A stretch of 64,000 nt of DNA, from positions 1 to 64,000 of the forward strand of contig JALJPB010000013.1 in NCBI GenBank assembly GCA_022969175.1, written 5' to 3'. Position numbers and translations under genes: made by a program. Below the pieces are notes generated by a model, which made no database searches, was not told where the DNA came from, and saw nothing but the letters and a program-made list of their open reading frames with translations. Every line of letters starts with the position of its first letter. Position 1 is the stretch's first letter. Positions 29,368 to 38,509 of the stretch are shown here, piece after piece. This DNA is from Colwellia sp. Its GTDB lineage: Bacteria > Pseudomonadota > Gammaproteobacteria > Enterobacterales > Alteromonadaceae.

Positions 29368-31011
29368 TTAGTTCGAATGTCTAAATTCTGGCGGAGATAA
29401 AATATAAACATCTTCAACATAAAATTGTTCAGCACTACTACTCTGCCACCAATGTTGCCAAGCTTCATCAACAATATTATTGTTAATTAAGGCGTCTGGT
29501 TTTAATGCTGCGATCAAGCTGCCTGTCGACATTTGAGCGCCATAAGGTGAACGACGTTTGATCATCCCTGGGGTTAATTGATTCGGATCACTCAAGCCCA
29601 TACTACCAACCAACTCAAAGAAACTGGCCAAAGTATTGTGGTGATAATTTTTAACACGCTCGCTTTTGCTTTTAATATTTATTGCTTTGGCTCTTGCTGG
29701 ATTTTGTGTAGCAACCCCCGTTGGACAGTTGTTGGTATTACAATGCCTTGACTGAATACAACCAATCGCCATCATCATAGTTCTAGCAGCATTTACCACA
29801 TCAGCTCCGGCAGCAATTTTTGTCAATAAATCAAAGCCTGTCGCAGTTTTTCCTGAAGCAATAATTTTTATTTTATCGCGCAGGCCAACGCCTATTAAGG
29901 CATTATTAACAAAGTTAACACTTTCGAGACAAATCATACCAAGGCGATTAGTAAACTCAACTGGAGCTGCGCCAGTACCGCCTTCAGCGCCATCTACAGT
30001 TATGAAATCAGGTATTATCCCTGTTTCAAGCATAGCTTTACAAATGCTCAAAAATTCAGCTGGGTTACCAATGCAAAGTTTAAAGCCAACAGGTTTACCG
30101 CCACTTAATTCACGACATTGTTTAACAAAACTTAATAACGCTTTGGGAGAGGTACATTCTGGATTGACCGCCGGCGATATACAGTCTTTATCCATAGGGA
30201 TATGGCGGATTTTAGCTATTTCCTCGGTAATTTTAGCTTTCGGCAATACCCCACCATGACCGGGTTTTGCCCCTTGAGATAGCTTTATTTCAATCATTTT
30301 TATTTGTGGAAGTTTAGCTGTTTTGGTAAAAGTTTCAGGGTTAAACCGACCATTTTCATCGCGACAACCAAAAAGTCCAGTACCTAATTGCCAAACAATG
30401 TCACCGCCATGTTTTAAATGATAGGGACTAGCGGCACCTTCACCAGTATTGTGATAACAACCGGCCTTTTTAGCACCTAAATTTAATGCTTCAATGGCAT
30501 TAGTGCTTAGTGAGCCAAAACTCATTGCTGAGATATTTAAATAAGAAGCTGAATAAGGTTGAGTACAATCAGGACCACCTATGCTCACTTGTTTTGCTTC
30601 CTCATTGATATGTTGAGGGGCTAATGAATGCCACAAACTCAGGTAGTTGTCTTCAACTAAATTTCTTTGAGTACCAAAGGCAATGGTATCGCGAATGTTT
30701 TTTGCTCGTTGGTAAACTAAAGTTCTTTGCTCTCGGTTAAAAGGTCGCTCCTCGGTATCGTTAGCAATAAAGTATTGTTGGATTTCAACACGATAAGATT
30801 CAAGGAAGTAGCGTAAATAAGCGACAACAGGATAAAGACGGTTAAGACTGTGTTGACTAAAACGTAAATCGTAGAAACCTATTAAGGTATAAACCAAACT
30901 AGCTGATAAAATAATAGCGCTAAAAATGCTGCTAGTTTCTTTAAAAAAATATAATGCGAGTACATTGCCTAAACTTGCGATTAGCCAATAAACTATTTGC
31001 ATGATGGTCAT
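29368..31011 (-). CDS. Membrane-anchored FMN-binding glutamate synthase family protein
   Basis: A 547-residue protein containing only the central FMN/synthase domain of GltB. The N-terminus has two hydrophobic segments (about 5-22 and 29-46), so it is probably membrane-tethered with the enzyme in the cytoplasm. Domain signatures: MSFGSLSTNAIEALNLGA, NTGEGAASPYHLKHGGD, LSQGAKPGHGGVLPKAK, VDGAEGGTGAAPVEF, and a 3Fe-4S motif C-x5-C-x4-C in GCIQSRHCNTNNCPTGVATQ. It lacks the glutaminase domain, so any amination would need free ammonia or another substrate. Ribosome-binding site AAAGGGATG. Resembles YerD-like proteins. Physiological role unknown. Confidence 0.88.
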   Translation of the reverse strand: MTIMQIVYWLIASLGNVLALYFFKETSSIFSAIILSASLVYTLIGFYDLRFSQHSLNRLYPVVAYLRYFLESYRVEIQQYFIANDTEERPFNREQRTLVYQRAKNIRDTIAFGTQRNLVEDNYLSLWHSLAPQHINEEAKQVSIGGPDCTQPYSASYLNISAMSFGSLSTNAIEALNLGAKKAGCYHNTGEGAASPYHLKHGGDIVWQLGTGLFGCRDENGRFNPETFTKTAKLPQIKMIEIKLSQGAKPGHGGVLPKAKITEEIAKIRHIPMDKDCISPAVNPECTSPKALLSFVKQCRELSGGKPVGFKLCIGNPAEFLSICKAMLETGIIPDFITVDGAEGGTGAAPVEFTNRLGMICLESVNFVNNALIGVGLRDKIKIIASGKTATGFDLLTKIAAGADVVNAARTMMMAIGCIQSRHCNTNNCPTGVATQNPARAKAINIKSKSERVKNYHHNTLASFFELVGSMGLSDPNQLTPGMIKRRSPYGAQMSTGSLIAALKPDALINNNIVDEAWQHWWQSSSAEQFYVEDVYILSPPEFRHSN

Positions 31012-31185
31012 ATAACATCCCTTTTGTTGTTTTTAATGATTATGTCTGGTAACTATATCTGTGTCTTTAATTATTTTACCCTCAATGGTAATGCTATTTT
31101 TTGTTGTTAACGCCTATATGTGTGAACAGCCATGCTATTAGTTGTGTCATTGACGGTCTTTAATTTTAATCATCAAATATCAATT

Positions 31186-31215
31186 GTGATAATGTAACAT
31201 ATGTTATATTATCAC
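31186..31215. promoter_or_regulatory. 30-bp palindrome, putative double Zur box
   Basis: GTGATAATGTAACAT (31186-31200) is followed by ATGTTATATTATCAC (31201-31215); the two halves are inverted repeats with one mismatch pair. Each 15-mer, shifted by one base, resembles the Zur consensus TGTTATAnTATAACA with about two mismatches, so the site reads as two overlapping Zur boxes. It lies just upstream of a small Cys-rich gene and a His-rich TonB receptor, as expected for zinc uptake. The palindrome is certain, the regulator inferred. Confidence 0.65.
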
Positions 31216-31221
31216 TTAATC

Positions 31222-31518
31222 ATGAAAGATATACTTCGTTTTCCTAATCAATACCTATCAAAAATTAGCGTTATTCTGCTAATTGCCTATTTGTGTGCCT
31301 TTGTCAGTCATGCGCAGCATTTTGATTTGGTTGTTGATGTTAACGAAACTCAGCAATGTCAGTTGTGTCAAAATAATATTGATACACCGCCTAGTCTTTC
31401 ATTATCCATTCTACCAACAATGGTCTGTTATCAATTGTTGGTCAATACTTCGATTACTTGCTGTTTTATTTCAACAGCTCATCAAAGACCTCACCTTAGA
31501 GCACCGCCCGTTTACTAA
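31222..31518 (+). CDS. Small Cys-rich membrane or exported protein beside a zinc-type TonB receptor
   Basis: A 98-residue protein. A hydrophobic N-terminal segment (about 12-32, ISVILLIAYLCAFVSHAQ) looks like a signal peptide or membrane anchor. It is followed by HFDLVVDVNETQQCQLCQNN with a C-x-x-C pair, a second hydrophobic stretch with CC, and a C-terminal HQRPHLRAPP. The CxxC and RAPP pattern recalls small DUF2946-like proteins that accompany metal-responsive TonB receptors, but I cannot confirm the family. Start chosen at ATG 31222 because the alternative at 31201 lies inside the operator palindrome; neither has a good Shine-Dalgarno. Likely co-transcribed with the receptor 61 bp downstream. 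Confidence 0.65.
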   Translation: MKDILRFPNQYLSKISVILLIAYLCAFVSHAQHFDLVVDVNETQQCQLCQNNIDTPPSLSLSILPTMVCYQLLVNTSITCCFISTAHQRPHLRAPPVY

Positions 31519-31579
31519 TTTTTCCTTGCAGGCTCTTTTCCTGTTCTTTTAAAATTCGTTAAATAAATTTGGTGTCATT

Positions 31580-33943
31580 ATGCAATTTAGTAAAATAGTG
31601 TCCGCGTGTTCGTGGTCAGTACTGCTGTCGAGTGTTTTATTTAGTCAACAAACGCTTGCTCAAAAAATTTCTGGTAAAGTTATTAAAGAAAATGGAGAGT
31701 TGCTCTCTAAAGTTAAAATAACAAACTCAGTGAATAATCAAGTGATACTAACTGATAGCCAGGGACGTTTTGTCCTTGATGATCTTGCTGAGGGTATAGT
31801 GGAGTTACATCTCAGTGAAAAAAACTATAGTCATTTAAGTCAAAGAGTTGTTGTTAATAATCAAGACATATCAAACTTGGTAATTGAGTTAAGCCCAACC
31901 GTTTTTGAAATAATCGATGTTTATGCTACACCTTTACATTCATCATCTATTGAATCCGCTTTACCTGTTAACGTGCTTTCAAGTGACGAGCTGAGATTAA
32001 AACAAGCGTCCACTTTAGGGGAGACTTTAAAAAATGAAGTCGGTATTCATTCTACTTATTATGGGCCAGTAGCAAGTAGTCCTATTATTCGTGGTTTAGA
32101 TGGTCCGAGAGTATTAATTACTCAAAATGGTTTGGACGCTGGCGATGCTTCTCGAGTAGGACCCGATCACGTTGCTGCCTCTGAAACTTCAACCGCGACT
32201 CAAATTGAAGTACTGCGAGGTCCCGCGACTTTATTTTATGGCAGTGGCGCCATTGGTGGTGTGGTTAATGTAGTTGATAACCGAATTCCTACATCAATAG
32301 ACAACACTGTTGAGTGGTTAGTGCAGCACAATAGTGTCGCAACTGAGAATCAAGCGTCATTGAGTTTACAAACAGGTAAAGGCAGTATGGCATTTCACCT
32401 TGATGGTTTTTGGCGAGAGTCATCAGACTATAAAATTGCTGGTGAAGCTGCTTTGGAATATGAAGAGCATCATGGCGAAGGCGAACATCGTGGCGAAGAA
32501 GAGCACCATGATGAGGGTAAGGGGGTATTGGAAAATAGTGCGTCGAAATCACAGGGGTTTACCTTAGGTAGCAGTTATCTTTTTGATAATGGTTATGCCG
32601 GTATCTCTTATGGATATATGAATCGTCAATATGGCATACCTGGGCATGCACTTCATGAAGACGATGCTGTTAGTGGTGAAAGTGAAGATGATCACGATGA
32701 AGGTGTTGCTGCGGATATGGAACAACAACGTATTCAGCTATTAAGTGAGCTGAACTTTTCGGCACAATTTATTAATCGTATGCAAGTTAAATTAGCTTTT
32801 ACCGATTACCAACATCAAGAGATTGAGCATGGCGAGATTGGCACTGTGTTTAATAATGACAGCCTAGAAACGCGAATCGATTTATATCATCGAGAAATAA
32901 ATGGATTTAATGGAGCGTGGACGGTGCACTATAAAAAATCGGATTTTGAAGCCATTGGCGATGAAGCTTTTACTCCGCCGTCGAGTACACAAGCTTTGGC
33001 GTTTGCATGGTTGGAGGAAAAGCATTTTTCAGAGCAAGTATTATTGCAGTTTGGTGTTAGGGTTGAGCAAGTATCACTTAATGCCGACAGTGTAAAGTTG
33101 TTCACTGTTGCTCAACAAGACTTTACGCCACTAAGTACCTCACTTGGCTTGGTATGGGATTTTACTCAAGGTTATAATCTTGGTGCTTCTATCGCTTATT
33201 CACAGCGGGCACCTTCAGCACCAGAGCTGTATTCTTATGGCCCACATATCGGTACCAATACTTTTGAAGTTGGCGCTTTATACGATGTTGTTGACTTAGG
33301 TCATGGTGAGTTTGACGTGATAGTTACTCAGCAATCACCCAGTATAGAAACATCAACGAATGTTGACTTAACCTTACGTAAATTCACCGGGGATTTTGGT
33401 TTTGTCGTCAGTGTATTTTATAATCAAATAGACGATTTTTACTATCAACAAGATACTGGATTTATTACTGTAGAAGGCGAGCAAGAACTTCCGGTATTAG
33501 CATTCAAACAGGATGATGTCGATATGTATGGCATAGAAGCCGAGGTTGTTTATCAGCTATCTGAGCCATTAAAAGCAACCTTGTTTACTGATGTAATTCA
33601 GGCAAACTTATCGAATAATGACGCTTTACCAAGAATTCCGCCAATGCGAGTTGGTTTAGTGCTAAATTATCAAAACCAAGCATTTTCTGGTGAGATGAGT
33701 ATTAGTCACTATTTTGATCAGACTGATATTGGACCATTAGAAACGCCGACTGATGGTTATACCATGCTTGATGCTAATTTTAATTATTACTTAGATGACA
33801 TAGGCCTTGAGAGTGATGTGGTGTTGTTTGTAAAAGGACAAAACCTCACAAATGTTAATGCACGAGTCCACTCATCATTTATAAAAAATGTTGCTCCTTT
33901 ACCAGGAAGAGGGCTAACACTTGGTATTCGTGGAAGTTTTTAA
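31580..33943 (+). CDS. TonB-dependent outer-membrane receptor, ZnuD-like (putative zinc)
   Basis: A 787-residue TonB-dependent receptor. Signal peptide (about 1-27, ending TLAQ), a carboxypeptidase-regulatory-like beta domain (about 28-95), plug domain with IEVLRGPATLFYGSGAIGGVVNVVD (210-234), and a 22-strand barrel ending with the aromatic-terminal GLTLGIRGSF. Two stretches in barrel loops are very rich in His, Glu and Asp (about 294-314, HHGEGEHRGEEEHHDEG, and about 358-375, EDDAVSGESEDDHDEG), as in ZnuD zinc receptors. The Zur-like palindrome upstream supports zinc. Copper or another metal is the main alternative. Confidence 0.9.
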   Translation: MQFSKIVSACSWSVLLSSVLFSQQTLAQKISGKVIKENGELLSKVKITNSVNNQVILTDSQGRFVLDDLAEGIVELHLSEKNYSHLSQRVVVNNQDISNLVIELSPTVFEIIDVYATPLHSSSIESALPVNVLSSDELRLKQASTLGETLKNEVGIHSTYYGPVASSPIIRGLDGPRVLITQNGLDAGDASRVGPDHVAASETSTATQIEVLRGPATLFYGSGAIGGVVNVVDNRIPTSIDNTVEWLVQHNSVATENQASLSLQTGKGSMAFHLDGFWRESSDYKIAGEAALEYEEHHGEGEHRGEEEHHDEGKGVLENSASKSQGFTLGSSYLFDNGYAGISYGYMNRQYGIPGHALHEDDAVSGESEDDHDEGVAADMEQQRIQLLSELNFSAQFINRMQVKLAFTDYQHQEIEHGEIGTVFNNDSLETRIDLYHREINGFNGAWTVHYKKSDFEAIGDEAFTPPSSTQALAFAWLEEKHFSEQVLLQFGVRVEQVSLNADSVKLFTVAQQDFTPLSTSLGLVWDFTQGYNLGASIAYSQRAPSAPELYSYGPHIGTNTFEVGALYDVVDLGHGEFDVIVTQQSPSIETSTNVDLTLRKFTGDFGFVVSVFYNQIDDFYYQQDTGFITVEGEQELPVLAFKQDDVDMYGIEAEVVYQLSEPLKATLFTDVIQANLSNNDALPRIPPMRVGLVLNYQNQAFSGEMSISHYFDQTDIGPLETPTDGYTMLDANFNYYLDDIGLESDVVLFVKGQNLTNVNARVHSSFIKNVAPLPGRGLTLGIRGSF

Positions 33944-34068
33944 AAAGAGTGAAAAATAGACAAATAAAAGCTAATTTTTAATCTATACTCACTGCTTACA
34001 TTTTGACTTCAACTTTTTTATGATTAAAAAATGTAAGTTGTTAATAATAATAATTATGAGGAGGTAAA

Positions 34069-34464
34069 ATGAAATATCGTTTAAGTTTTGCTGATCTTAA
34101 TCTTCTTAGTGAAGACATTATTGAAGTGATAATAGATGAAGGTGTTGAGTTTTCATTAGAAATGATGGATGAATATGATCAATTTTTATCGCAACATTTT
34201 CATCATGACTTTGGGGTGTTAATCAATCGGGTACATCAATATAGTTATAGTTATGAAGTACAGTTAAGTATTGCTTCTCATGAAAATCTTAAAGCAATAG
34301 GCGTAGTAAATTACAGTGAACAAAGTAAAAGATCGACCGAGAAAATTAAAAAATTACGCGCTATGGATGGCTGGAATTTACAAGAGTTTTCAGGTGTGGA
34401 AATGGGCTGGCAAAAAGCATTTTCTTGGTTACAACAAGAACTAGAGAAGTTAAAAGTTTCTTAA
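34069..34464 (+). CDS. Conserved-looking hypothetical protein (possible STAS/SpoIIAA-like fold)
   Basis: A 131-residue soluble protein with an excellent ribosome-binding site (GAGGAGGT, 5 nt before the ATG), so it is surely translated. The pattern (YRLSFADLNLLSEDIIEVIIDEGVEF, then alternating strands and helices, ending GWNLQEFSGVEMGWQKAFSWLQ) recalls small SpoIIAA/STAS-like proteins, but I do not firmly recognise it. No signal peptide or membrane helix. The leader contains a hairpin CTTACATTTT (33995-34004) / AAAATGTAAG (34028-34037). Monocistronic with a very strong terminator behind it. Confidence 0.6.
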   Translation: MKYRLSFADLNLLSEDIIEVIIDEGVEFSLEMMDEYDQFLSQHFHHDFGVLINRVHQYSYSYEVQLSIASHENLKAIGVVNYSEQSKRSTEKIKKLRAMDGWNLQEFSGVEMGWQKAFSWLQQELEKLKVS

Positions 34465-34483
34465 CAGTTTCACGTTATAAATA

Positions 34484-34536
34484 AAGAAGGCTCATTTATT
34501 AACATTAGTTAGATACGTTAATAAATGAGCCTTCTT
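34484..34536. terminator. Strong bidirectional terminator
   Basis: AAGAAGGCTCATTTATTAAC (34484-34503) pairs perfectly over 20 bp with the segment 34517-34536 across a 13-nt loop, then a T run. It separates the hypothetical gene from the convergent hemL. Confidence 0.92.
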
Positions 34537-34588
34537 TTTTAGTCGGTTTTTTTGTTTAAACTACTTTGTTTAGCTTCTTATTGTTTAT

Positions 34589-35887
34589 TTACAGTTGAGC
34601 AAAACACTTGTCAGCAGCAACTAAGGTTTTTTCAATAATATCATCAGTATGAGCCATTGATAAAAATCCAGTTTCAAATGCTGAAGGCGCTAAATAAATA
34701 CCTTCAGCTAACATCAAGTTAAAGAAACGTTTGAATTTATCTGCATCGCAAGAGGTTGCTTGTTCATAAGTGGTGATCGAATCGCTAGAGGTAAACCCTT
34801 CAGGAGTAAAGAAGAAACCAAACATTGCGCCGACATAATTAACACTTAATGATATGCCGTTCCGTTCAGCAGCAGCTTGAAAGCCCATCGCTAATTTTTC
34901 TGTAGCTTTTTCTAGTTGCTGATGTTTATCACCTTTGGCAAGTTCTGTTAGTGCGGCAAGACCTGCAGCCATCGCTAATGGGTTACCTGATAATGTTCCT
35001 GCTTGGTAAACCGGGCCAACAGGAGCAATGTAATCCATGATTTCTTTTTTACCGCCAAATGCGCCAACAGGCATGCCGCCACCAATGATTTTACCTAAAG
35101 TAGTTAAATCTGGCGTGATATTATAATGGGCTTGCGCGCCACCTAAAGCCACACGAAAGCCAGTCATGACTTCATCAAAAATCAACACACTTTTATATTG
35201 GTGACAAACTTCGCGTAAGCCCACAAGAAAACCTTCTACAGGAGGAATGCAATTCATGTTGCCAGCAACAGGCTCAACAATAATACAAGCAATTTGATCG
35301 CCAAATTGGTTGAATATTTCTTTTACTTGTTCAAGGTTGTTATAGCTAACCGTGAGTGTATGTTTAGCAATATCAGCTGGAATTCCAGGAGAGCTAGGAA
35401 CACCAAGTGTTAATGCGCCAGAGCCTGCTTTAACTAATAATGAGTCAGCATGGCCATGGTAACAGCCTTCAAATTTTAATATTTTATCACGTCCGGTATA
35501 ACCACGAGCTAGGCGAATTGCACTCATCGTCGCTTCTGTACCTGAACTTACCATACGTAATGATTCCATGGACGGTACCAACTCACGTACTTTCTCAGCC
35601 ATGGTAATTTCAATTTCAGTTGGCGCACCAAAACTTAAGCCATTTTTTGCTGTTTCAATTACGGCTTCAAGAATTGCTGGATGGTTATGACCTAGAATCA
35701 TCGGACCCCAAGAGCCAACATAATCAATATAAGCATTATCATCAGCATCATAAATATAAGCACCCTCAGCACGTTTTACAAAGCAAGGTGTACCGCCAAC
35801 ACTATTAAAGGCTCTAACAGGTGAATTTACGCCACCAGGGATAACATTTTTAGCATGGTCAAATAACTGTTGAGATTTGTTCATCAT
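34589..35887 (-). CDS. hemL: Glutamate-1-semialdehyde 2,1-aminomutase
   Basis: PLP enzyme that converts glutamate-1-semialdehyde to 5-aminolevulinate, the C5-route precursor of haem. Normal length at 432 residues. Class III aminotransferase signatures are plain: [20 protein letters not shown] at the N-terminus, [38 protein letters not shown] and the PLP lysine in [18 protein letters not shown] haem-branch gene, hemJ, lies 2 kb away on the same strand. It is downstream of pyrB with an 80-bp gap. Confidence 0.97.
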   Translation of the reverse strand: MMNKSQQLFDHAKNVIPGGVNSPVRAFNSVGGTPCFVKRAEGAYIYDADDNAYIDYVGSWGPMILGHNHPAILEAVIETAKNGLSFGAPTEIEITMAEKVRELVPSMESLRMVSSGTEATMSAIRLARGYTGRDKILKFEGCYHGHADSLLVKAGSGALTLGVPSSPGIPADIAKHTLTVSYNNLEQVKEIFNQFGDQIACIIVEPVAGNMNCIPPVEGFLVGLREVCHQYKSVLIFDEVMTGFRVALGGAQAHYNITPDLTTLGKIIGGGMPVGAFGGKKEIMDYIAPVGPVYQAGTLSGNPLAMAAGLAALTELAKGDKHQQLEKATEKLAMGFQAAAERNGISLSVNYVGAMFGFFFTPEGFTSSDSITTYEQATSCDADKFKRFFNLMLAEGIYLAPSAFETGFLSMAHTDDIIEKTLVAADKCFAQL

Positions 35888-35970
35888 AATAAAGTCACTT
35901 CTTATCTACTGAGTGCAAGAATTTATTTCTTACACTGAAAAATAGGGTTTGTTGCTAGTTTGTCTTCAAT

Positions 35971-36978
35971 TTACTTCTTGGTAAACCAGGTTACGGGTTT
36001 TTCATACTGGCTTAGTTTTTCGTCAACGCCTAAAGTTAGAGCAAATAATGCCATACGTACTAAAACACCGTTTTGTGCTTGTCTAAAAATAGCCAGGTTT
36101 TCTAAATCATTTAAATCAGTATCAAGTTCGTTTGCTTCGGGGCGGGAATCACGAGGTAAAGGGTGCATAATGACCGTATGCTCCTTACAATATTCCTGAT
36201 AAATCCTTTTATTTAAACTGAAATGACCACGATATAAATTAGCTTCATCTTTGCTCGCAAAGCGTTCTTGCTGAATACGTGTTTGATAAATTACATCACA
36301 CGCTAAATTACCAGCAATTTTATCGGTAATAATTACTTGGTGGCCGGCATTGCTTAATGCACTAACTATGCTCTCTGGCATTTGTAGGGCAATAGGCGAA
36401 ACTAAAGTGATCTTTATCTTGTTATATAAACTTAATAATTTTGATAATGAATGAACCGTACGGCCATGCTTTAAATCCCCCATTAGTACAATGTTCAAGC
36501 CATCTAAACTTTTACCAAAGCGCTTCATTTCAGACTCTATAGTAAATAAGTCTAATAATGCTTGAGTTGGATGTTCATTGGCGCCATCTCCGCCATTAAT
36601 AACCGGAACTGTGCTACCTTGGGCAAATTCTGTCACTGAATGCATGGTTGGATGACGCATGGCTATCACGTCTGAATAACCACTGATCACTTGGGCAGTA
36701 TCAAAGAGTGATTCACCTTTGCTTAATGATGAATTTTCAACGCCTACGGTTTCACGAACAAAACCACCCAGTAAATTAAAAGCTGCGCCAAAACTGACTC
36801 TGGTTCTAGTGCTTGGTTCAAAAAATAAATTATTTAATATCGCCCCATCAAGGACATGACAACGTTTTTTTCGCTCAGCGTAAGGTGCCATCAAGGCAGA
36901 AACTTGTAGAATTCGAGAGATAGCTGTACGGTCAAATTGTGATACCGACAGAATATGGCTGCCTTGGAAATTCATCAT
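35971..36978 (-). CDS. pyrB: Aspartate carbamoyltransferase
   Basis: Condenses carbamoyl phosphate with aspartate in pyrimidine synthesis. 335 residues. Carbamoyl-phosphate-binding FFEPSTRTRVSFGAAF, the HPTQALLDLFTI block, GDLKHGRTVHSL and HPLPRDSRPEANELDTD are all present. No pyrI regulatory-subunit gene follows, and the protein is about 25 residues longer than E. coli PyrB (311), so it probably works without the PyrI type of allostery, or with a partner elsewhere. The start may be either of two adjacent ATGs. Confidence 0.95.
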   Translation of the reverse strand: MMNFQGSHILSVSQFDRTAISRILQVSALMAPYAERKKRCHVLDGAILNNLFFEPSTRTRVSFGAAFNLLGGFVRETVGVENSSLSKGESLFDTAQVISGYSDVIAMRHPTMHSVTEFAQGSTVPVINGGDGANEHPTQALLDLFTIESEMKRFGKSLDGLNIVLMGDLKHGRTVHSLSKLLSLYNKIKITLVSPIALQMPESIVSALSNAGHQVIITDKIAGNLACDVIYQTRIQQERFASKDEANLYRGHFSLNKRIYQEYCKEHTVIMHPLPRDSRPEANELDTDLNDLENLAIFRQAQNGVLVRMALFALTLGVDEKLSQYEKPVTWFTKK

Positions 36979-37185
36979 AAAAGATTACCTAATCATCTTG
37001 CCTAAGAGGAAATTTGCCGCAGAAATATAGCATAAATTGCTTGCTTTTAGAATGGATAATCATGTCCTTGATTAACTTTGCTTAGTATTTTAGAACGAAT
37101 TTAAACAATTTCGCGAATACAGTGTTCATGATGTATAGTTTAAAAACATTTGAGGTGATTTTTTTATCAGAAACTTGAGGGATTT

Positions 37186-38055
37186 ATGGGTCTTATAAAA
37201 TGGACTTATTGTGTTTTTTTATTACTGTTTTATGCAAGTGGTTTGTCAGCCACTGATGTTGTTCGATATGTTGAGTCAGAAAAGTTTCCTGATGCAAAAC
37301 AAAGTTATTTTGTTGATTTACTAACACTTGTTTTAGAGTCTAGCTTTGACCAATATGGTGATTATCAATTAATGAGTGTGGTTGCTGAAATGTCTCAGGC
37401 ACGCACAACGTTGACTCTTGAGCGCAATGAAATGATTGATTTGACTTGGCGAATGAGCTCGAAAGCAATAGAACAACAGTTACAAGCCATTTATTTTCCA
37501 TTACTGAAAGGTTTGATGGGTCACCGGATTTTTATTATTCGGGCGGACGAACAGGTAAATTTTGATAAAAACATCTCGCTCAAAGATTTGCAAAAAATAG
37601 TTGCTGGACAAGGTCAACATTGGCCAGATACTGAAATTTTAATCGCTAATAACTTTAAAGTTACCTCTGGTTATGATGATTATTTAATGACGATGTTAAC
37701 CAAGAAACGATTTGACTATTTCCCTCGGGCTCTTCATGAGCCTTGGCTTGAAATAAAAGATAAACCAGAATTTATTATCGAAAAAAACTTGATGTTAAGA
37801 TACCCCGCACCTATGTATTTTTTTGTTAATAAAACCAATAAGCGCTTACATCAAAGATTAACTTATGGCTTTGAGAAAATAGTCAAATCAGGGCAGTTTG
37901 AAAAGTTATTTTTAAATCACCCGATAACGTCAGGTATTCTTGAAAAAGCAAAAGTAAGAAAACGGGTTATCTTTGATTTAGAAAACCCATTGTTATCTGA
38001 AAAGTCTAAAGAACTATTCACTAAAAAGCATTTGTGGATTGAGGTCTCACATTAA
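37186..38055 (+). CDS. Periplasmic solute-binding-like protein
   Basis: A 289-residue exported protein with a signal peptide (about 1-22, VFLLLFYASGLSA). The remainder has the layout of a type 2 periplasmic-binding fold, close to families found widely in marine Gammaproteobacteria: VVRYVESEKFPDAKQSYFVDLLTLVLE at the start, a middle SGYDDYLMTMLTKKRFDYFPRALHEPW segment and a C-terminal YFFVNKTNKRLHQRLTYGFEKIVKSGQFEKLF. No permease or ATPase gene is adjacent, so it may be a sensor-like stand-alone binder. Ligand unknown. Convergent with hemJ. Confidence 0.75.
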   Translation: MGLIKWTYCVFLLLFYASGLSATDVVRYVESEKFPDAKQSYFVDLLTLVLESSFDQYGDYQLMSVVAEMSQARTTLTLERNEMIDLTWRMSSKAIEQQLQAIYFPLLKGLMGHRIFIIRADEQVNFDKNISLKDLQKIVAGQGQHWPDTEILIANNFKVTSGYDDYLMTMLTKKRFDYFPRALHEPWLEIKDKPEFIIEKNLMLRYPAPMYFFVNKTNKRLHQRLTYGFEKIVKSGQFEKLFLNHPITSGILEKAKVRKRVIFDLENPLLSEKSKELFTKKHLWIEVSH

Positions 38056-38077
38056 ACCTAACGACATTTTATCTGCT

Positions 38078-38509
38078 TTAGAAGGGTTTTACATAGGCTA
38101 AAATAATGATGGCAAATAATGTTAGTACCGGAATTTCATTGAATAGTCGATAAAACTTTCCAGAGCGAGTATTTTTATCTTGTTGAAAAGTACTAACCAA
38201 CTTAAAGCAGTAACCGTGGTAGACAAGTAAAAAAATCACTAAGGTTAATTTTATATGCAGCCATTTAGCTGCAACAAACCAAGCATACCCATAAAAATAA
38301 ATTATAGCACCACCTAAAAGAACGGTTAATATGGCAAATGGAGTAATGAAATATAATAACCGTTTCTCCATGCCTTTGAGTTGTTCACTCACATCAGTTG
38401 ATTGTGTTTCTGCATGGTTGACAAATAAACGCGGTAAATAAAAAATACCAGCAAACCAAGCAACCATAAAAATAACATGGAAAGCTTTAAGCCAAAGTAA
38501 TATTGTCAT
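38078..38509 (-). CDS. hemJ: Protoporphyrinogen oxidase HemJ
   Basis: A 143-residue inner-membrane protein of the HemJ (UPF0093/CopD-like) family, which oxidises protoporphyrinogen IX in haem synthesis in bacteria lacking HemG and HemY. Four hydrophobic helices are visible, with conserved LWLKAFHVIFMVAWFAGIFY near the N-terminus (H11) and AAKWLHIKLTLVIFLLVYHGY. Its start codon overlaps the stop of the ClC gene in TAATG, suggesting translational coupling. hemL is encoded nearby on the same strand. Confidence 0.92.
   Translation of the reverse strand: MTILLWLKAFHVIFMVAWFAGIFYLPRLFVNHAETQSTDVSEQLKGMEKRLLYFITPFAILTVLLGGAIIYFYGYAWFVAAKWLHIKLTLVIFLLVYHGYCFKLVSTFQQDKNTRSGKFYRLFNEIPVLTLFAIIILAYVKPF

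Noticed and set aside
31283-31552. 89-codon frame overlapping the Cys-rich protein gene
   Set aside because: Different frame over the same DNA, with no signal peptide or family features; the 31222-31518 frame has the coherent signal peptide and CxxC motif.
33995-34037. Hairpin CTTACATTTT / AAAATGTAAG in the leader of the orphan gene
   Set aside because: A long 23-nt loop and AT-only arms; no recognised riboswitch or attenuator, so it is not listed separately.
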